A program made the position numbers and the translations under genes. The notes below the pieces were generated by a model. The model did no database searches. It was given only the letters and a program-made list of their open reading frames with translations, and was not told the DNA's origin. From the IMG/VR virus record IMGVR_UViG_3300031746_000164, positions 1-24,622 of that record: a stretch of 24,622 bases of DNA, one strand, 5' to 3'. Below, in pieces: positions 1 through 5,959 of the stretch. The DNA comes from a virus. The stretch's first letter is position 1. Every line of letters starts with the position of its first letter.

Positions 1-210
1 CTCGCCGGAGGTAGCAATTTGTAACAGTGCGGCGCTATTCGGCGAATTGCTACAGTTCGATGCAATATGCAGTAATTCGGCCGGACTGTTACAAGCCGTA
101 GCTATTACCAGTAATTCGATGTAAGCCATTCTAGTCTATAAAAGGCGGCGAGCGTAGCGAGCCGTTGTAACATATTGCAAGTAGTCGAAAGCTCGGCGTC
201 GGAGATTTTG
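1..210. promoter_or_regulatory. Leader region with inverted repeats and a TATAAA box
   Basis: No gene is seen here. GTAGCAATT at 11-19 is the exact reverse complement of AATTGCTAC at 45-53. TTGTAACAGT at 19-28 is the exact reverse complement of ACTGTTACAA at 85-94. The octamer TTGTAACA occurs at 19-26 and 165-172, with its inverse at 87-94. AGTAATTCG occurs twice, near 70 and 110. TATAAA at 137-142 could be a -10 box, but no good -35 is visible. The two inverted repeats share bases, so they could form alternative hairpins or act as spaced operator sites. A regulatory leader for the downstream operon is an inference. The window edge may cut off part of it. Confidence 0.45.
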
Positions 211-903
211 ATGAACCGCTTCCCCCGGCTGAGGATCAATCAGGAGATACGTCTCAACGAGCGCATCCTCCTAGCAACGTATAACTCCTTGGTCCGCCGA
301 AGAGCTTCAGTAAGCAACCGTTGGGCTAGAACCAAGTATGACGTCTGCAAGATGGGACAATGGAAGAAAACCGCTCCTACCCATTTCCTGGTTCTTGCAT
401 CCCTGTTATCCAGAGAGGGTATAGACCCCGCCCTCTTCTTGAAAGTGCTATCCCAGTATGGCAAGTTCCGGCATTCCAAGTATCTGCCTCCCCCCAAGTG
501 GCTTCTAACCGAAGATGCCCTTGAGAAATACCGTTGGCTGCTGTACCGAGATAGAGAGACGTATCCAGTGAAGAAGGACTGGAAGTCATATCTCAATGGC
601 AAGCCATCAGAGGGGACTGCTCTCAATGAAGCTGTGCTGTCATCCATACGGCAATCAGCTTCTATCGTCGAGGGTACTATCAAGACGTTCCAGGTGAAAC
701 TCCTGTCAGCGGTATTCGCCCACCTAGACCACCTCAGTCCTTGGTATCTGGCAGTCTGCCCCATGTTCCTTCACAGGATGGGCACTGTGTCGCTGCTCCG
801 TAGGAAGACAGCCATGGTGATCATGCGCTGCATCGATGCTCTTCTAAAACGGCCACGGCTTTTGAAGCTCGCTGTCGAGACGTATTGTAAGAGTAGGAGG
901 TAG
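211..903 (+). CDS. Hypothetical protein (230 aa), basic
   Basis: I do not recognise this protein. The frame is open from a TTG at 175, but the ATG at 211 is the better start because GGAG lies 8 bases before it (199-202). The product is basic and rich in Arg, Lys, Leu and Tyr, with no signal peptide and no convincing transmembrane segment. An aromatic stretch around residues 80-120 (PPPKWLL, YRWLLYRDRETYP) looks like folded protein rather than a chance frame. It ends two bases before the next ATG, with the GGAGG for that gene at its 3' end, so it is probably the first gene of the replication operon. Its place before the helicase suggests an early or replication-related role, but no function can be assigned. 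Confidence 0.7.
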   Translation: MNRFPRLRINQEIRLNERILLATYNSLVRRRASVSNRWARTKYDVCKMGQWKKTAPTHFLVLASLLSREGIDPALFLKVLSQYGKFRHSKYLPPPKWLLTEDALEKYRWLLYRDRETYPVKKDWKSYLNGKPSEGTALNEAVLSSIRQSASIVEGTIKTFQVKLLSAVFAHLDHLSPWYLAVCPMFLHRMGTVSLLRRKTAMVIMRCIDALLKRPRLLKLAVETYCKSRR

Positions 904-905
904 TC

Positions 906-1100
906 ATGCTCCCGTATCTGGTGTTCGTGGCTGTAGTCTTGTATCTGATGTTTGGCTATTCAACGCTGCCGAAGTTTCAGCGGGCAGCAAAGGCTAACAG
1001 CGAGAAGCCCTTCAACTTCGTAGAGCGTTGCTGTCTAGTTGCTGTTTGGCCTCTGTTCCTGTTCATCGTCTTGGTAGAGAGGGGCTCCCCTCGTGGATGA
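906..1100 (+). CDS. Small membrane protein (64 aa)
   Basis: The start ATG has a strong AGGAGG ribosome binding site a few bases upstream. Residues about 3-17 (LPYLVFVAVVLYLMF) and 43-58 (CLVAVWPLFLFIVLV) are hydrophobic enough to be two membrane-spanning helices, joined by a hydrophilic loop rich in Lys, Asn and Glu. The gene overlaps the 5' end of the helicase gene by 8 bases, so the two are probably translationally coupled. No family is recognised. A small inner-membrane protein beside a helicase could anchor replication or alter the host membrane, but that is a guess. Confidence 0.65.
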   Translation: MLPYLVFVAVVLYLMFGYSTLPKFQRAAKANSEKPFNFVERCCLVAVWPLFLFIVLVERGSPRG

Positions 1101-2487
1101 GACTTACCGTCAGTGGAGCCAAGCCTTTCAGCGGAGAGCCTTGGCATTGTTGATTAGAGAACCTGCCAGTGTCTACCACATCGTAGAGCCAGAGTATTTC
1201 ACAGACCCAATACTGTTGGATATAGCCCGGACGGTCAAGACCGTCTACGAGAAGCATGATGTCCATGAGGTACGGATAAGCCGTGCCACGCTTTGGATGT
1301 TGCTCAAATCGTCGCTTGGGAAAAGCAAGCAAGGCTTATATTCTGCATACCGCATCACCCTACGGAAGCTGTACCAGGATAGCATCAGGGACAAAGATAT
1401 CGTCGTTGACCAGGTGCTACAGTTTGCAAGATCCCGGCGCTACCATGATGCTCTAATAGCTGCTGAGCAGGACGTATCTGTTGGCAGGTACGACGCTGTC
1501 CACCAGCGTATTGACGGCTTGAAAGGCTTCGGTAAGGACAACGACCTTGGTATCCAATACTGGGGTGACATAGGAAGCCGGGACAGGTATAGAGACGACA
1601 GGAGCGGGATAGTTCCGACGCTATATTTCCCTCGTCTGGACAAGATGATGGGTGGTGGCCCTGGAGCCGGAGAGCTTGTTGTAGTCCTTGGTGTCGGCAA
1701 AGTGGGCAAGACAACCCTCCTAGGCCGTGTCGCAACGGGAGCATTGTGGAAGGCTAAGAACGTGGCGATCGCCAGTGGTGAACTGTCGGCCAGGAAATAC
1801 CGCAAGAGGATAGATGTCGCTATCACTGGCATCCAGCCAGAGACGTGGATGCGTCCTTGGAAGATGAGACACGGAACAAGGTTGCGTTGGTTGGACCGTG
1901 TCCAGAAAGACCTTCGTGGACTCCATCGCCAGATGAAAGGTGAGCTATACATAAAGCAGTTCCCAACCGGGAAAGGCACGCCTGCGGCGATTGAGGTTTG
2001 GCTGGACCAGCTTGCCGAGGCTGGTACCAAGATTGATATCCTGGTCGTAGACTACCTGTTCACTTTCTCTCCGAACATACGAACGAAGGAGCGGCGCATA
2101 AACATCGGTCAGCTTGCTGTAGAGCTTCGTGGCATCGCGGTGGAGCGTGGGATCCCGGTGTGGACAGCAAGCCAGGGCAACCGTGCCGCGTTGACCAAGA
2201 AGCGTCTCTACCCACAGGATCTGGCTGAAGACATCTCTATATTCTGGACACTGGACTTTCTGTTGGCTCTCTGTCAAAGCAAGGACGAGGCCGAGATGGA
2301 TCCCCCACGTGGAAGGTTATATCTTACCTCGGCCCGCGACGTCGGCCACGGCGGCGTTGTCCAGGTGACCATGGATCAGACTCGCTATCGTATCACAGAA
2401 GAGGGCGTCGTGGAGGAAAGGCGGGAAGAGCCGAAGAAGGAGCGGTACGGAAGACGCCCTGAAAAGTGGAACGTCCCTGAGGACTGA
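1093..2487 (+). CDS. DnaB-type replicative helicase
   Basis: This 464-residue protein has the layout of a phage DnaB-like helicase. A helical N-terminal region (about 1-130) resembles the DnaB N-domain, and a RecA-like ATPase core follows from about residue 170. The approach to the ATP site reads MMGGGPGAGELVVVLG, followed by the Walker A motif GVGKVGKT at 200-207. Walker B is DILVVDY, with Asp at about 320. A later segment (VWTASQGNR, about 355) resembles the Gln-containing sensor motif of the family. The likely start is the GTG at 1093, inside the end of the membrane-protein gene. The enzyme should unwind DNA ahead of the fork and work with the downstream primase and polymerase. The helicase call is firm; the particular subfamily is not. 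Confidence 0.9.
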   Translation: MDETYRQWSQAFQRRALALLIREPASVYHIVEPEYFTDPILLDIARTVKTVYEKHDVHEVRISRATLWMLLKSSLGKSKQGLYSAYRITLRKLYQDSIRDKDIVVDQVLQFARSRRYHDALIAAEQDVSVGRYDAVHQRIDGLKGFGKDNDLGIQYWGDIGSRDRYRDDRSGIVPTLYFPRLDKMMGGGPGAGELVVVLGVGKVGKTTLLGRVATGALWKAKNVAIASGELSARKYRKRIDVAITGIQPETWMRPWKMRHGTRLRWLDRVQKDLRGLHRQMKGELYIKQFPTGKGTPAAIEVWLDQLAEAGTKIDILVVDYLFTFSPNIRTKERRINIGQLAVELRGIAVERGIPVWTASQGNRAALTKKRLYPQDLAEDISIFWTLDFLLALCQSKDEAEMDPPRGRLYLTSARDVGHGGVVQVTMDQTRYRITEEGVVEERREEPKKERYGRRPEKWNVPED

Positions 2488-2491
2488 GTTG

Positions 2492-3370
2492 ATGTCGAGG
2501 CATATATTGGCGTTTTCGTATTTCGGTGGTAAGTACTCCCACCTCAGGTGGCTTCTGCCGCTTCTGCCTGAGACTTTGAGCTACTGTGAGCCATTCGGTG
2601 GCTCAGCATCTGTTCTAATAAACCGCAAACCTTCGGAACTGGAAACATACAATGACCTAGACAGCAATGTCACCACGTTCTTTCGCGTGCTTCGAGATAT
2701 GCCTCACTCACTGGTACGTAGCCTCGCCTTGACGCCGTTTTCGCGTCAGGAGTACCGGGAGGCTATTGCTTGTGACGACGACGGTAGTGTTGTTTCCGAC
2801 TTGGAGAAGGCGCGTAGATTCTATATCCGGGTGCAGCAAGGGTTCTCCGGGATTCCGGGCCGTAGGTGTGAGAGCTCCTGGCGTGCAAATCCAAGGCATC
2901 GAGTTTCGTTTCTGTCTGGGCACTCGCACCTTGCGCGTGCTGTTACGTTCCAGAATGCCATTGCAAGATTGCAGGATATCGCTGAGCGGCTGATAACAGT
3001 CAGTATAGAAAATCGTGGCTATAAGCAAGTCATCCAGACGTACGACCAGCCATACACACTTTTCTATTGTGACCCGCCGTACCCAGGCCGGACCGATAAT
3101 CGTAATTATCTACATAAGTTCACACATAGTGACACGTTTGAGCTAGTAGAAATGCTGAATCAGATCCAAGGCTTGGCTGCTGTCAGTGGGTACAGGGACG
3201 AAACGGTAGACGAGATATTCAAAGGGTGGAATAGATACGAGCACGCCCCTCGCAGGATCACCGCTACCCCATCGCGGCCTTTTCGGACTGAGTGCTTGTG
3301 GACAAATTACAAGTTCCGATTTCCTAGAGTGCCGCTGTCTCCAAGATTCCGCTTATTTCCTAGGGAGTGA
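2492..3370 (+). CDS. D12-class DNA adenine N6-methyltransferase (Dam-like)
   Basis: This 292-residue protein carries the ordered motifs of the alpha-class (D12) adenine methyltransferases. FGGK at 11-14 and EPFGGS at 33-38 form the S-adenosylmethionine site, NDLD lies at 54-57, and the catalytic DPPY is at 194-197. The length matches Dam (about 270-290). The ATG at 2492 is preferred over the TTG at 2489, with GAGG at a suitable distance. It methylates adenine N6 in a short DNA target, which cannot be read from the sequence. There is no partner restriction gene, so it probably protects phage DNA or marks strands. It lies directly between helicase and primase. Confidence 0.92.
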   Translation: MSRHILAFSYFGGKYSHLRWLLPLLPETLSYCEPFGGSASVLINRKPSELETYNDLDSNVTTFFRVLRDMPHSLVRSLALTPFSRQEYREAIACDDDGSVVSDLEKARRFYIRVQQGFSGIPGRRCESSWRANPRHRVSFLSGHSHLARAVTFQNAIARLQDIAERLITVSIENRGYKQVIQTYDQPYTLFYCDPPYPGRTDNRNYLHKFTHSDTFELVEMLNQIQGLAAVSGYRDETVDEIFKGWNRYEHAPRRITATPSRPFRTECLWTNYKFRFPRVPLSPRFRLFPRE

Positions 3371-3375
3371 CGGAC

Positions 3376-4287
3376 GTGCCTGACATACGCAGCCTGTTCG
3401 ATCAGACTTGGGATACCCGCGAAGGCTTCAAGGCCACGTGTCCCCGGTGTGGCAAGAAGGGCAAGCTCTTTTTCAATTTGTCCAAAAATTGCGGCTGCTG
3501 TTTCGAGGCCAATTGCTCTTGGAACCCAAAGTGCGGTGGTGTCACAGCTCAGCAGTTGATGCGCTTTCTGGGCCGCTATGTTGATCTCGACCTGCCGCCA
3601 GTGGTTACCCTTCCTACTGCTGATGGTGCTGTCACTCTTCCTGAGGGGTACGTTCCCATTGTGGGTATAGAACCATCGGGCTTGCGAGAGGCACTGTTCG
3701 CATACCTGGAAAGCCGGGGCGTCAGTAGCAAGCTTGCGTCGAAGGTCGGCATCGGGTATTGCACCGAGGGTCCGCTGTGGGGCTACTTGATATTCCCGGT
3801 CTTGGAAGGTGGGGAGCTCGTGTACTGGCAGGCCCGGCGCTTCAAGAACCGCGAGCCGAAGTTCCGCAATCCCCCGCTCACAAAGAAAGCGGATTGGCTA
3901 TACGTGCTGGGCGCATCGAAGCACCCGACGCACGCTGTCGTCGTGGAATCCATATTCAACGCCTTGGCCCTCGGCATCCCAAGGTGTCGCTGGCTGGTCT
4001 GCGCCGCGCTGGGTAAAGCTGTGAGTGACGTTCAGCTCGTGAAGCTGATGGAGCACCACAGCATCCAGGAAGTGACGCTCGCTCTGGACGATGATGCCTG
4101 GCGGGAGCAGGTGGGCATCGCGCGCCGGATGGCCGGGTATTTTCACGTGGTCCGCCTGGCCCGCGTTCCGAACGGCTGTGACGTTAGCGCTCTCGGCCGT
4201 GAGCGGGCGTGGCAGGCGATTTTTGCTGCGGACGTGTACCAGCCGGAGCGTCACCTCGCGCTGCTTCACGACGGGTCTTCTTCGTGA
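3376..4287 (+). CDS. DNA primase with zinc ribbon and TOPRIM domain
   Basis: The N-terminal 55 residues contain a Cys-rich zinc-ribbon-like region (Cys at about 22, 25, 39, 41, 42, 47 and 53) as in CHC2-type primases. The C-terminal half has TOPRIM signatures: a Glu in VVVESIFNAL at 191, an acidic LALDDDAW at 238-240, and a final CDVSALG. At 303 residues it is a compact phage primase without a helicase domain; the separate DnaB-like helicase lies just upstream. The GTG at 3376 has AGGGAG 8 bases upstream. A GTG at 3367 that overlaps the methylase stop is the alternative start. It should make RNA primers at the fork. Confidence 0.88.
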   Translation: MPDIRSLFDQTWDTREGFKATCPRCGKKGKLFFNLSKNCGCCFEANCSWNPKCGGVTAQQLMRFLGRYVDLDLPPVVTLPTADGAVTLPEGYVPIVGIEPSGLREALFAYLESRGVSSKLASKVGIGYCTEGPLWGYLIFPVLEGGELVYWQARRFKNREPKFRNPPLTKKADWLYVLGASKHPTHAVVVESIFNALALGIPRCRWLVCAALGKAVSDVQLVKLMEHHSIQEVTLALDDDAWREQVGIARRMAGYFHVVRLARVPNGCDVSALGRERAWQAIFAADVYQPERHLALLHDGSSS

Positions 4288-4324
4288 TGCCGTTTTGTCC
4301 AATAGGCATAGGGTTTGGAGGTCC

Positions 4325-4340
4325 GTTACTACTCAGTAAC
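4325..4340 (+). other. Hairpin after primase gene
   Basis: GTTACT (4325-4330) and AGTAAC (4335-4340) form a perfect 6-bp stem around the loop ACTC. No U-tract follows directly, so it is not a classical terminator. It may protect the 3' end of the primase mRNA or separate it from the promoter that follows. Confidence 0.5.
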
Positions 4341-4366
4341 CCCATGAAAATACCTCAAAATAATGC

Positions 4367-4395
4367 TTGCTTTTCGTTTTGGGCTGGGCGATAAT
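4367..4395 (+). promoter_or_regulatory. Sigma70-like promoter before structured region A
   Basis: TTGCTT at 4367-4372 and GATAAT at 4390-4395 are separated by exactly 17 bases. The -10 box matches the consensus at five of six positions; the -35 matches only its first three. Transcription would begin near 4402, at the start of the structured non-coding stretch. It lies in the AT-richest part of the gap, as expected for a promoter. Confidence 0.55.
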
Positions 4396-4779
4396 AGCAG
4401 TATGCCAGGTAGCCAAACGGAAGCCCGCTGCGAGAGCTTAAGAGGGCAACCGGGGCAAGCCGCCTGACGGGTCCAATTGACAAATAGACGCTAACAGCAA
4501 GGGGAGCCGGGGGGATGCCCCAGAGGACGGCGGTCACCGCAAGGCCCAGGACGTTAGTCGCCGGGCAAAACTAAACCGACCGTAGCAGGGCCTGGGAGCC
4601 GTGGCGAAAGCCGCAAGGCGGATCAGGCGGGCAGGCAAAAGCCGGGTGAACCGAAGTGGAGGCAACGGTGGGAAGGGAGCCAGTGACTGCGACCGCGAAC
4701 GGGCTGGCTCTGCTGGCAAGTACCACCGGACTCGTGCGGTTTAAGGCGTCTCGAAGGGAAGCGTAGGAATCCGAGAGGG

Positions 4780-4801
4780 TTCTGTGGGGCGACTTCGCCC
4801 C
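4780..4801 (+). repeat. Cassette 5' hairpin, copy 1
   Basis: TTCTGTGGGG followed by a 6-bp hairpin GGGGCG-ACTT-CGCCCC. A second copy at 5604-5625 has the same flank and loop, with paired changes in the stem. It lies upstream of the small gene at 4854. Confidence 0.65.
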
Positions 4802-4813
4802 GCGATGCCAGTG

Positions 4814-4844
4814 GCCTCTATGGGGTGGACGACCCCGAGGAGGC
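4814..4844 (+). promoter_or_regulatory. Hairpin covering a ribosome binding site
   Basis: GCCTC (4814-4818) pairs with GAGGC (4840-4844), and GGGGT (4822-4826) with ACCCC (4832-4836), around a 5-base loop. The 3' arm takes up most of the GAGGAGG (4837-4843) that serves the ATG at 4854. Folding would restrict translation of that gene, so this could be a translational switch. Confidence 0.5.
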
Positions 4845-4853
4845 AAGAAGACG

Positions 4854-5048
4854 ATGGTGGTACAAGTGACCGTGAATGGACAGCCGCTCCGGGACTTTAT
4901 ACAGCAGGAACGGAGCGATGAGATAACGCAGTTCGTGCGTGATGAACTCCGTGACATGAAGCGCAGCGTCCGGCCTCACATTGCGAGCGCCAGGCCGTTT
5001 GCTACGAGCTTCGGTCATGGACCGGCCAAGGTCCTGTACGCAAGGTAG
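4854..5048 (+). CDS. Small hypothetical protein (64 aa), cassette 1
   Basis: The ATG at 4854 follows GAGGAGG by 10 bases. The product is soluble and mixed in charge, with a likely helix in the middle (QQERSDEITQFVRDELRDMKR, about 17-37) and a basic, Gly-containing C-terminus. No family is recognised. The gene is bracketed by the octamer TCTGTGGG upstream (4781-4788) and its inverse CCCACAGA downstream (5069-5076). The gene at 5642 has the same arrangement, which argues that both are real, similarly controlled units. It is the first open frame after structured region A and may be controlled by it. Confidence 0.55.
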   Translation: MVVQVTVNGQPLRDFIQQERSDEITQFVRDELRDMKRSVRPHIASARPFATSFGHGPAKVLYAR

Positions 5049-5049
5049 G

Positions 5050-5077
5050 CTCTGGGAGGGTCCTCCCTCCCACAGAG
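5050..5077 (+). other. Hairpin ending cassette 1
   Basis: CTCTG-GGAGGG (5050-5060) pairs with CCCTCC-CAGAG (5065-5077) with a 2-base bulge and a TCCT loop, giving 11 bp. It lies just after the stop of the 64-residue gene and has no U-tract. The 3' arm CCCTCCCACAGAGGC (5065-5079) recurs exactly at 5922-5936, after the other cassette gene. It probably ends or stabilises the transcript. Confidence 0.6.
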
Positions 5078-5099
5078 GCCAACTGGCTCGTATCTTACA

Positions 5100-5115
5100 C
5101 CCTCCACTGTGAGGG
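5100..5115 (+). other. Small hairpin before the 5134 gene
   Basis: CCCTC (5100-5104) and GAGGG (5111-5115) form a 5-bp stem with the loop CACTGT, six bases before the GGAG (5121-5124) of the next gene. It may affect translation initiation; the evidence is the pairing only. Confidence 0.4.
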
Positions 5116-5133
5116 CAATAGGAGACCAGAACC

Positions 5134-5517
5134 ATGAAAAAAAGCGTGAAGAAGCAACTGAAGAAGCAGGTGAAGAAGCAGGTTGCGAAGGCCGTCATTG
5201 GCGACGTGCTGAAAGCGGCTCTCGCTGCTTCCAACTACAAGGCCGTCAAGGGCGAGCTGCGTCCCGTCACATCGGCTGCCATGTACGTCACCATCGGCAA
5301 CCGCAACGCAGCCTTCATCAACAAGGCGGGCACCGACGAGCCGAACGTCAGGCTCATCACCAGCATTAAACCCAAGGAGTTGGGCCTGAATCCGAAGAAC
5401 TGGGCCAAGACCAACAGCGACCGCGAGTACGCGTTCAGTGGTGACTACGCCACTCTGGGCAAGTCGCTGGCCGTCGCCTTCAAGGCTCTGTACAGTGTGC
5501 AGAAGAAAGCGGCCTAG
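5134..5517 (+). CDS. Basic protein with a domain duplicated in the 13786 gene (127 aa)
   Basis: The ATG at 5134 follows GGAG by 9 bases. The first ~22 residues are a Lys/Gln/Val helix (MKKSVKKQLKKQVKKQV) that could bind nucleic acid. Residues about 28-125 form a domain (GDVLKAALAASNYKAVKG ... FINKAGTDEPNVRLITS) that recurs, mostly identical, at the C-terminus of the charged protein at 13786-14844. The two genes share 55 identical bases (5311-5365 and 14626-14680). No known family is recognised. Because its paralogue carries a chromatin-like charged tail, a role as an abundant DNA-associated protein is plausible but unproven. Hairpins lie on both sides of the gene. Confidence 0.75.
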   Translation: MKKSVKKQLKKQVKKQVAKAVIGDVLKAALAASNYKAVKGELRPVTSAAMYVTIGNRNAAFINKAGTDEPNVRLITSIKPKELGLNPKNWAKTNSDREYAFSGDYATLGKSLAVAFKALYSVQKKAA

Positions 5518-5542
5518 CCCTGGGCGATGGGAGACAAGACGT

Positions 5543-5572
5543 GTGGGGAGAGACCAAGCAAGGTCTCCCCAC
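5543..5572 (+). other. Hairpin after the 5134 gene
   Basis: GTGGGGA pairs with TCCCCAC, and GACC with GGTC, around an AAGCAA loop with a 2-base bulge, giving 11 bp. It lies 25 bases after the stop codon. It has no U-tract, so intrinsic termination is doubtful; an mRNA-stabilising or processing role is more likely. Confidence 0.55.
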
Positions 5573-5603
5573 TGAGCCCTTTCGGACGTTACGCTTTGGA
5601 AGC

Positions 5604-5625
5604 TTCTGTGGGGTGACTTCACCTC
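5604..5625 (+). repeat. Cassette 5' hairpin, copy 2
   Basis: TTCTGTGGGG followed by GGGGTG-ACTT-CACCTC. Compared with copy 1 (4780-4801), the flank and ACTT loop are identical. In the stem a C-G pair has become T-A and a G-C pair has become G-T, so pairing is kept while sequence changes, as in selected RNA structure. It lies 4-9 bases before the GGAGGG of the gene at 5642. Confidence 0.65.
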
Positions 5626-5641
5626 ATGGAGGGAGTGCGAC

Positions 5642-5890
5642 ATGACCAAACTTGAGAAGGCCAAGAAATTCTTGAACCATGGTTACCCGATCGTCATCGA
5701 GGTCCTCCGCCCGAGGGCTTCCTATGGCCTGCTGCATGACGTCAGCCTCACTGTGGCTGAGGCCAAGGAACTGATGAAGGATATCATAGAGGCCATCGAG
5801 GCGGGCCAGGAAGACGGCAAGTACCCTGACGTGGTGGTCCGGGCTGGAGATCATCGGGGCAAGTCGATCAGCCTTGGGGAGTGGCGGTAG
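5642..5890 (+). CDS. Small hypothetical protein (82 aa), cassette 2
   Basis: The ATG follows GGAGGG by about 8 bases. The protein is soluble, with a likely alpha/beta pattern: a strand around YPIVIEVL (15-22), a helix around TVAEAKELMKDIIEAIEAG (37-55) and a strand at PDVVVRAG (62-69). This resembles a small folded domain, but I do not recognise the family. TCTGTGGG lies upstream (5605-5612) and CCCACAGA downstream (5926-5933), as for the 4854 gene, although the two proteins are not similar. Structured region B begins about 70 bases after its stop. Confidence 0.65.
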   Translation: MTKLEKAKKFLNHGYPIVIEVLRPRASYGLLHDVSLTVAEAKELMKDIIEAIEAGQEDGKYPDVVVRAGDHRGKSISLGEWR

Positions 5891-5906
5891 TCAGAGCAAG
5901 GCAAGA

Positions 5907-5930
5907 GTGGGAGGCAAGAGGCCCTCCCAC
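5907..5930 (+). other. Hairpin ending cassette 2
   Basis: GTGGGAGG (5907-5914) pairs with CCTCCCAC (5923-5930) around an 8-base loop, giving 8 bp. The 3' arm and following bases (5922-5936) are identical to 5065-5079 after cassette 1. It separates the small gene from structured region B. Confidence 0.6.
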
Positions 5931-5959
5931 AGAGGCTTCCAGGGTAAGACCTTCCGTGA

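Larger units (their letters stand above)
4400..4852 (+). ncRNA. Structured RNA region A (ncRNA or long 5' leader)
   Basis: No credible protein is encoded in these ~450 bases, but paired segments are dense. Stems are CCCAGG 4545-4550 with CCTGGG 4591-4596; GCGG/CCGC at 4530-4540; GAGCCAG 4677-4683 with CTGGCTC 4704-4710 (7 bp); CTGGCA 4713-4718 with TGCCAG 4806-4811, enclosing TCTCG/CGAGA (4749-4753/4772-4776) and GGGGCG/CGCCCC (4786-4791/4796-4801); and GCCTC 4814-4818 with GAGGC 4840-4844. Purine-rich unpaired runs between stems and GNRA-like GCGAAAGC near 4604 look like folded RNA. The candidate promoter at 4367-4395 would transcribe it. The last stem includes part of the ribosome binding site of the next gene, so it could be a regulatory leader rather than a free RNA. 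I recognise no known class (not RNase P, tmRNA, or a group I or II intron core). Confidence 0.55.

Noticed and set aside
4400-4852. A group I or group II self-splicing intron, RNase P RNA or tmRNA
   Set aside because: GAGCCGTGGCGAAAG near 4596 faintly recalls group II domain V, but the paired partner is missing. No interrupted gene, no group I core, no tRNA-like ends and no tag frame are seen.
4355-4957. Minus-strand frames in the gap after the primase gene
   Set aside because: No ribosome binding sites, Arg/Pro/Ser-rich shadow composition, and no other minus-strand gene in the window.
4854-5890. A toxin-antitoxin module formed by the small genes
   Set aside because: The proteins match no toxin or antitoxin family I know, and the matching flanking hairpins suggest parallel cassettes rather than a pair.
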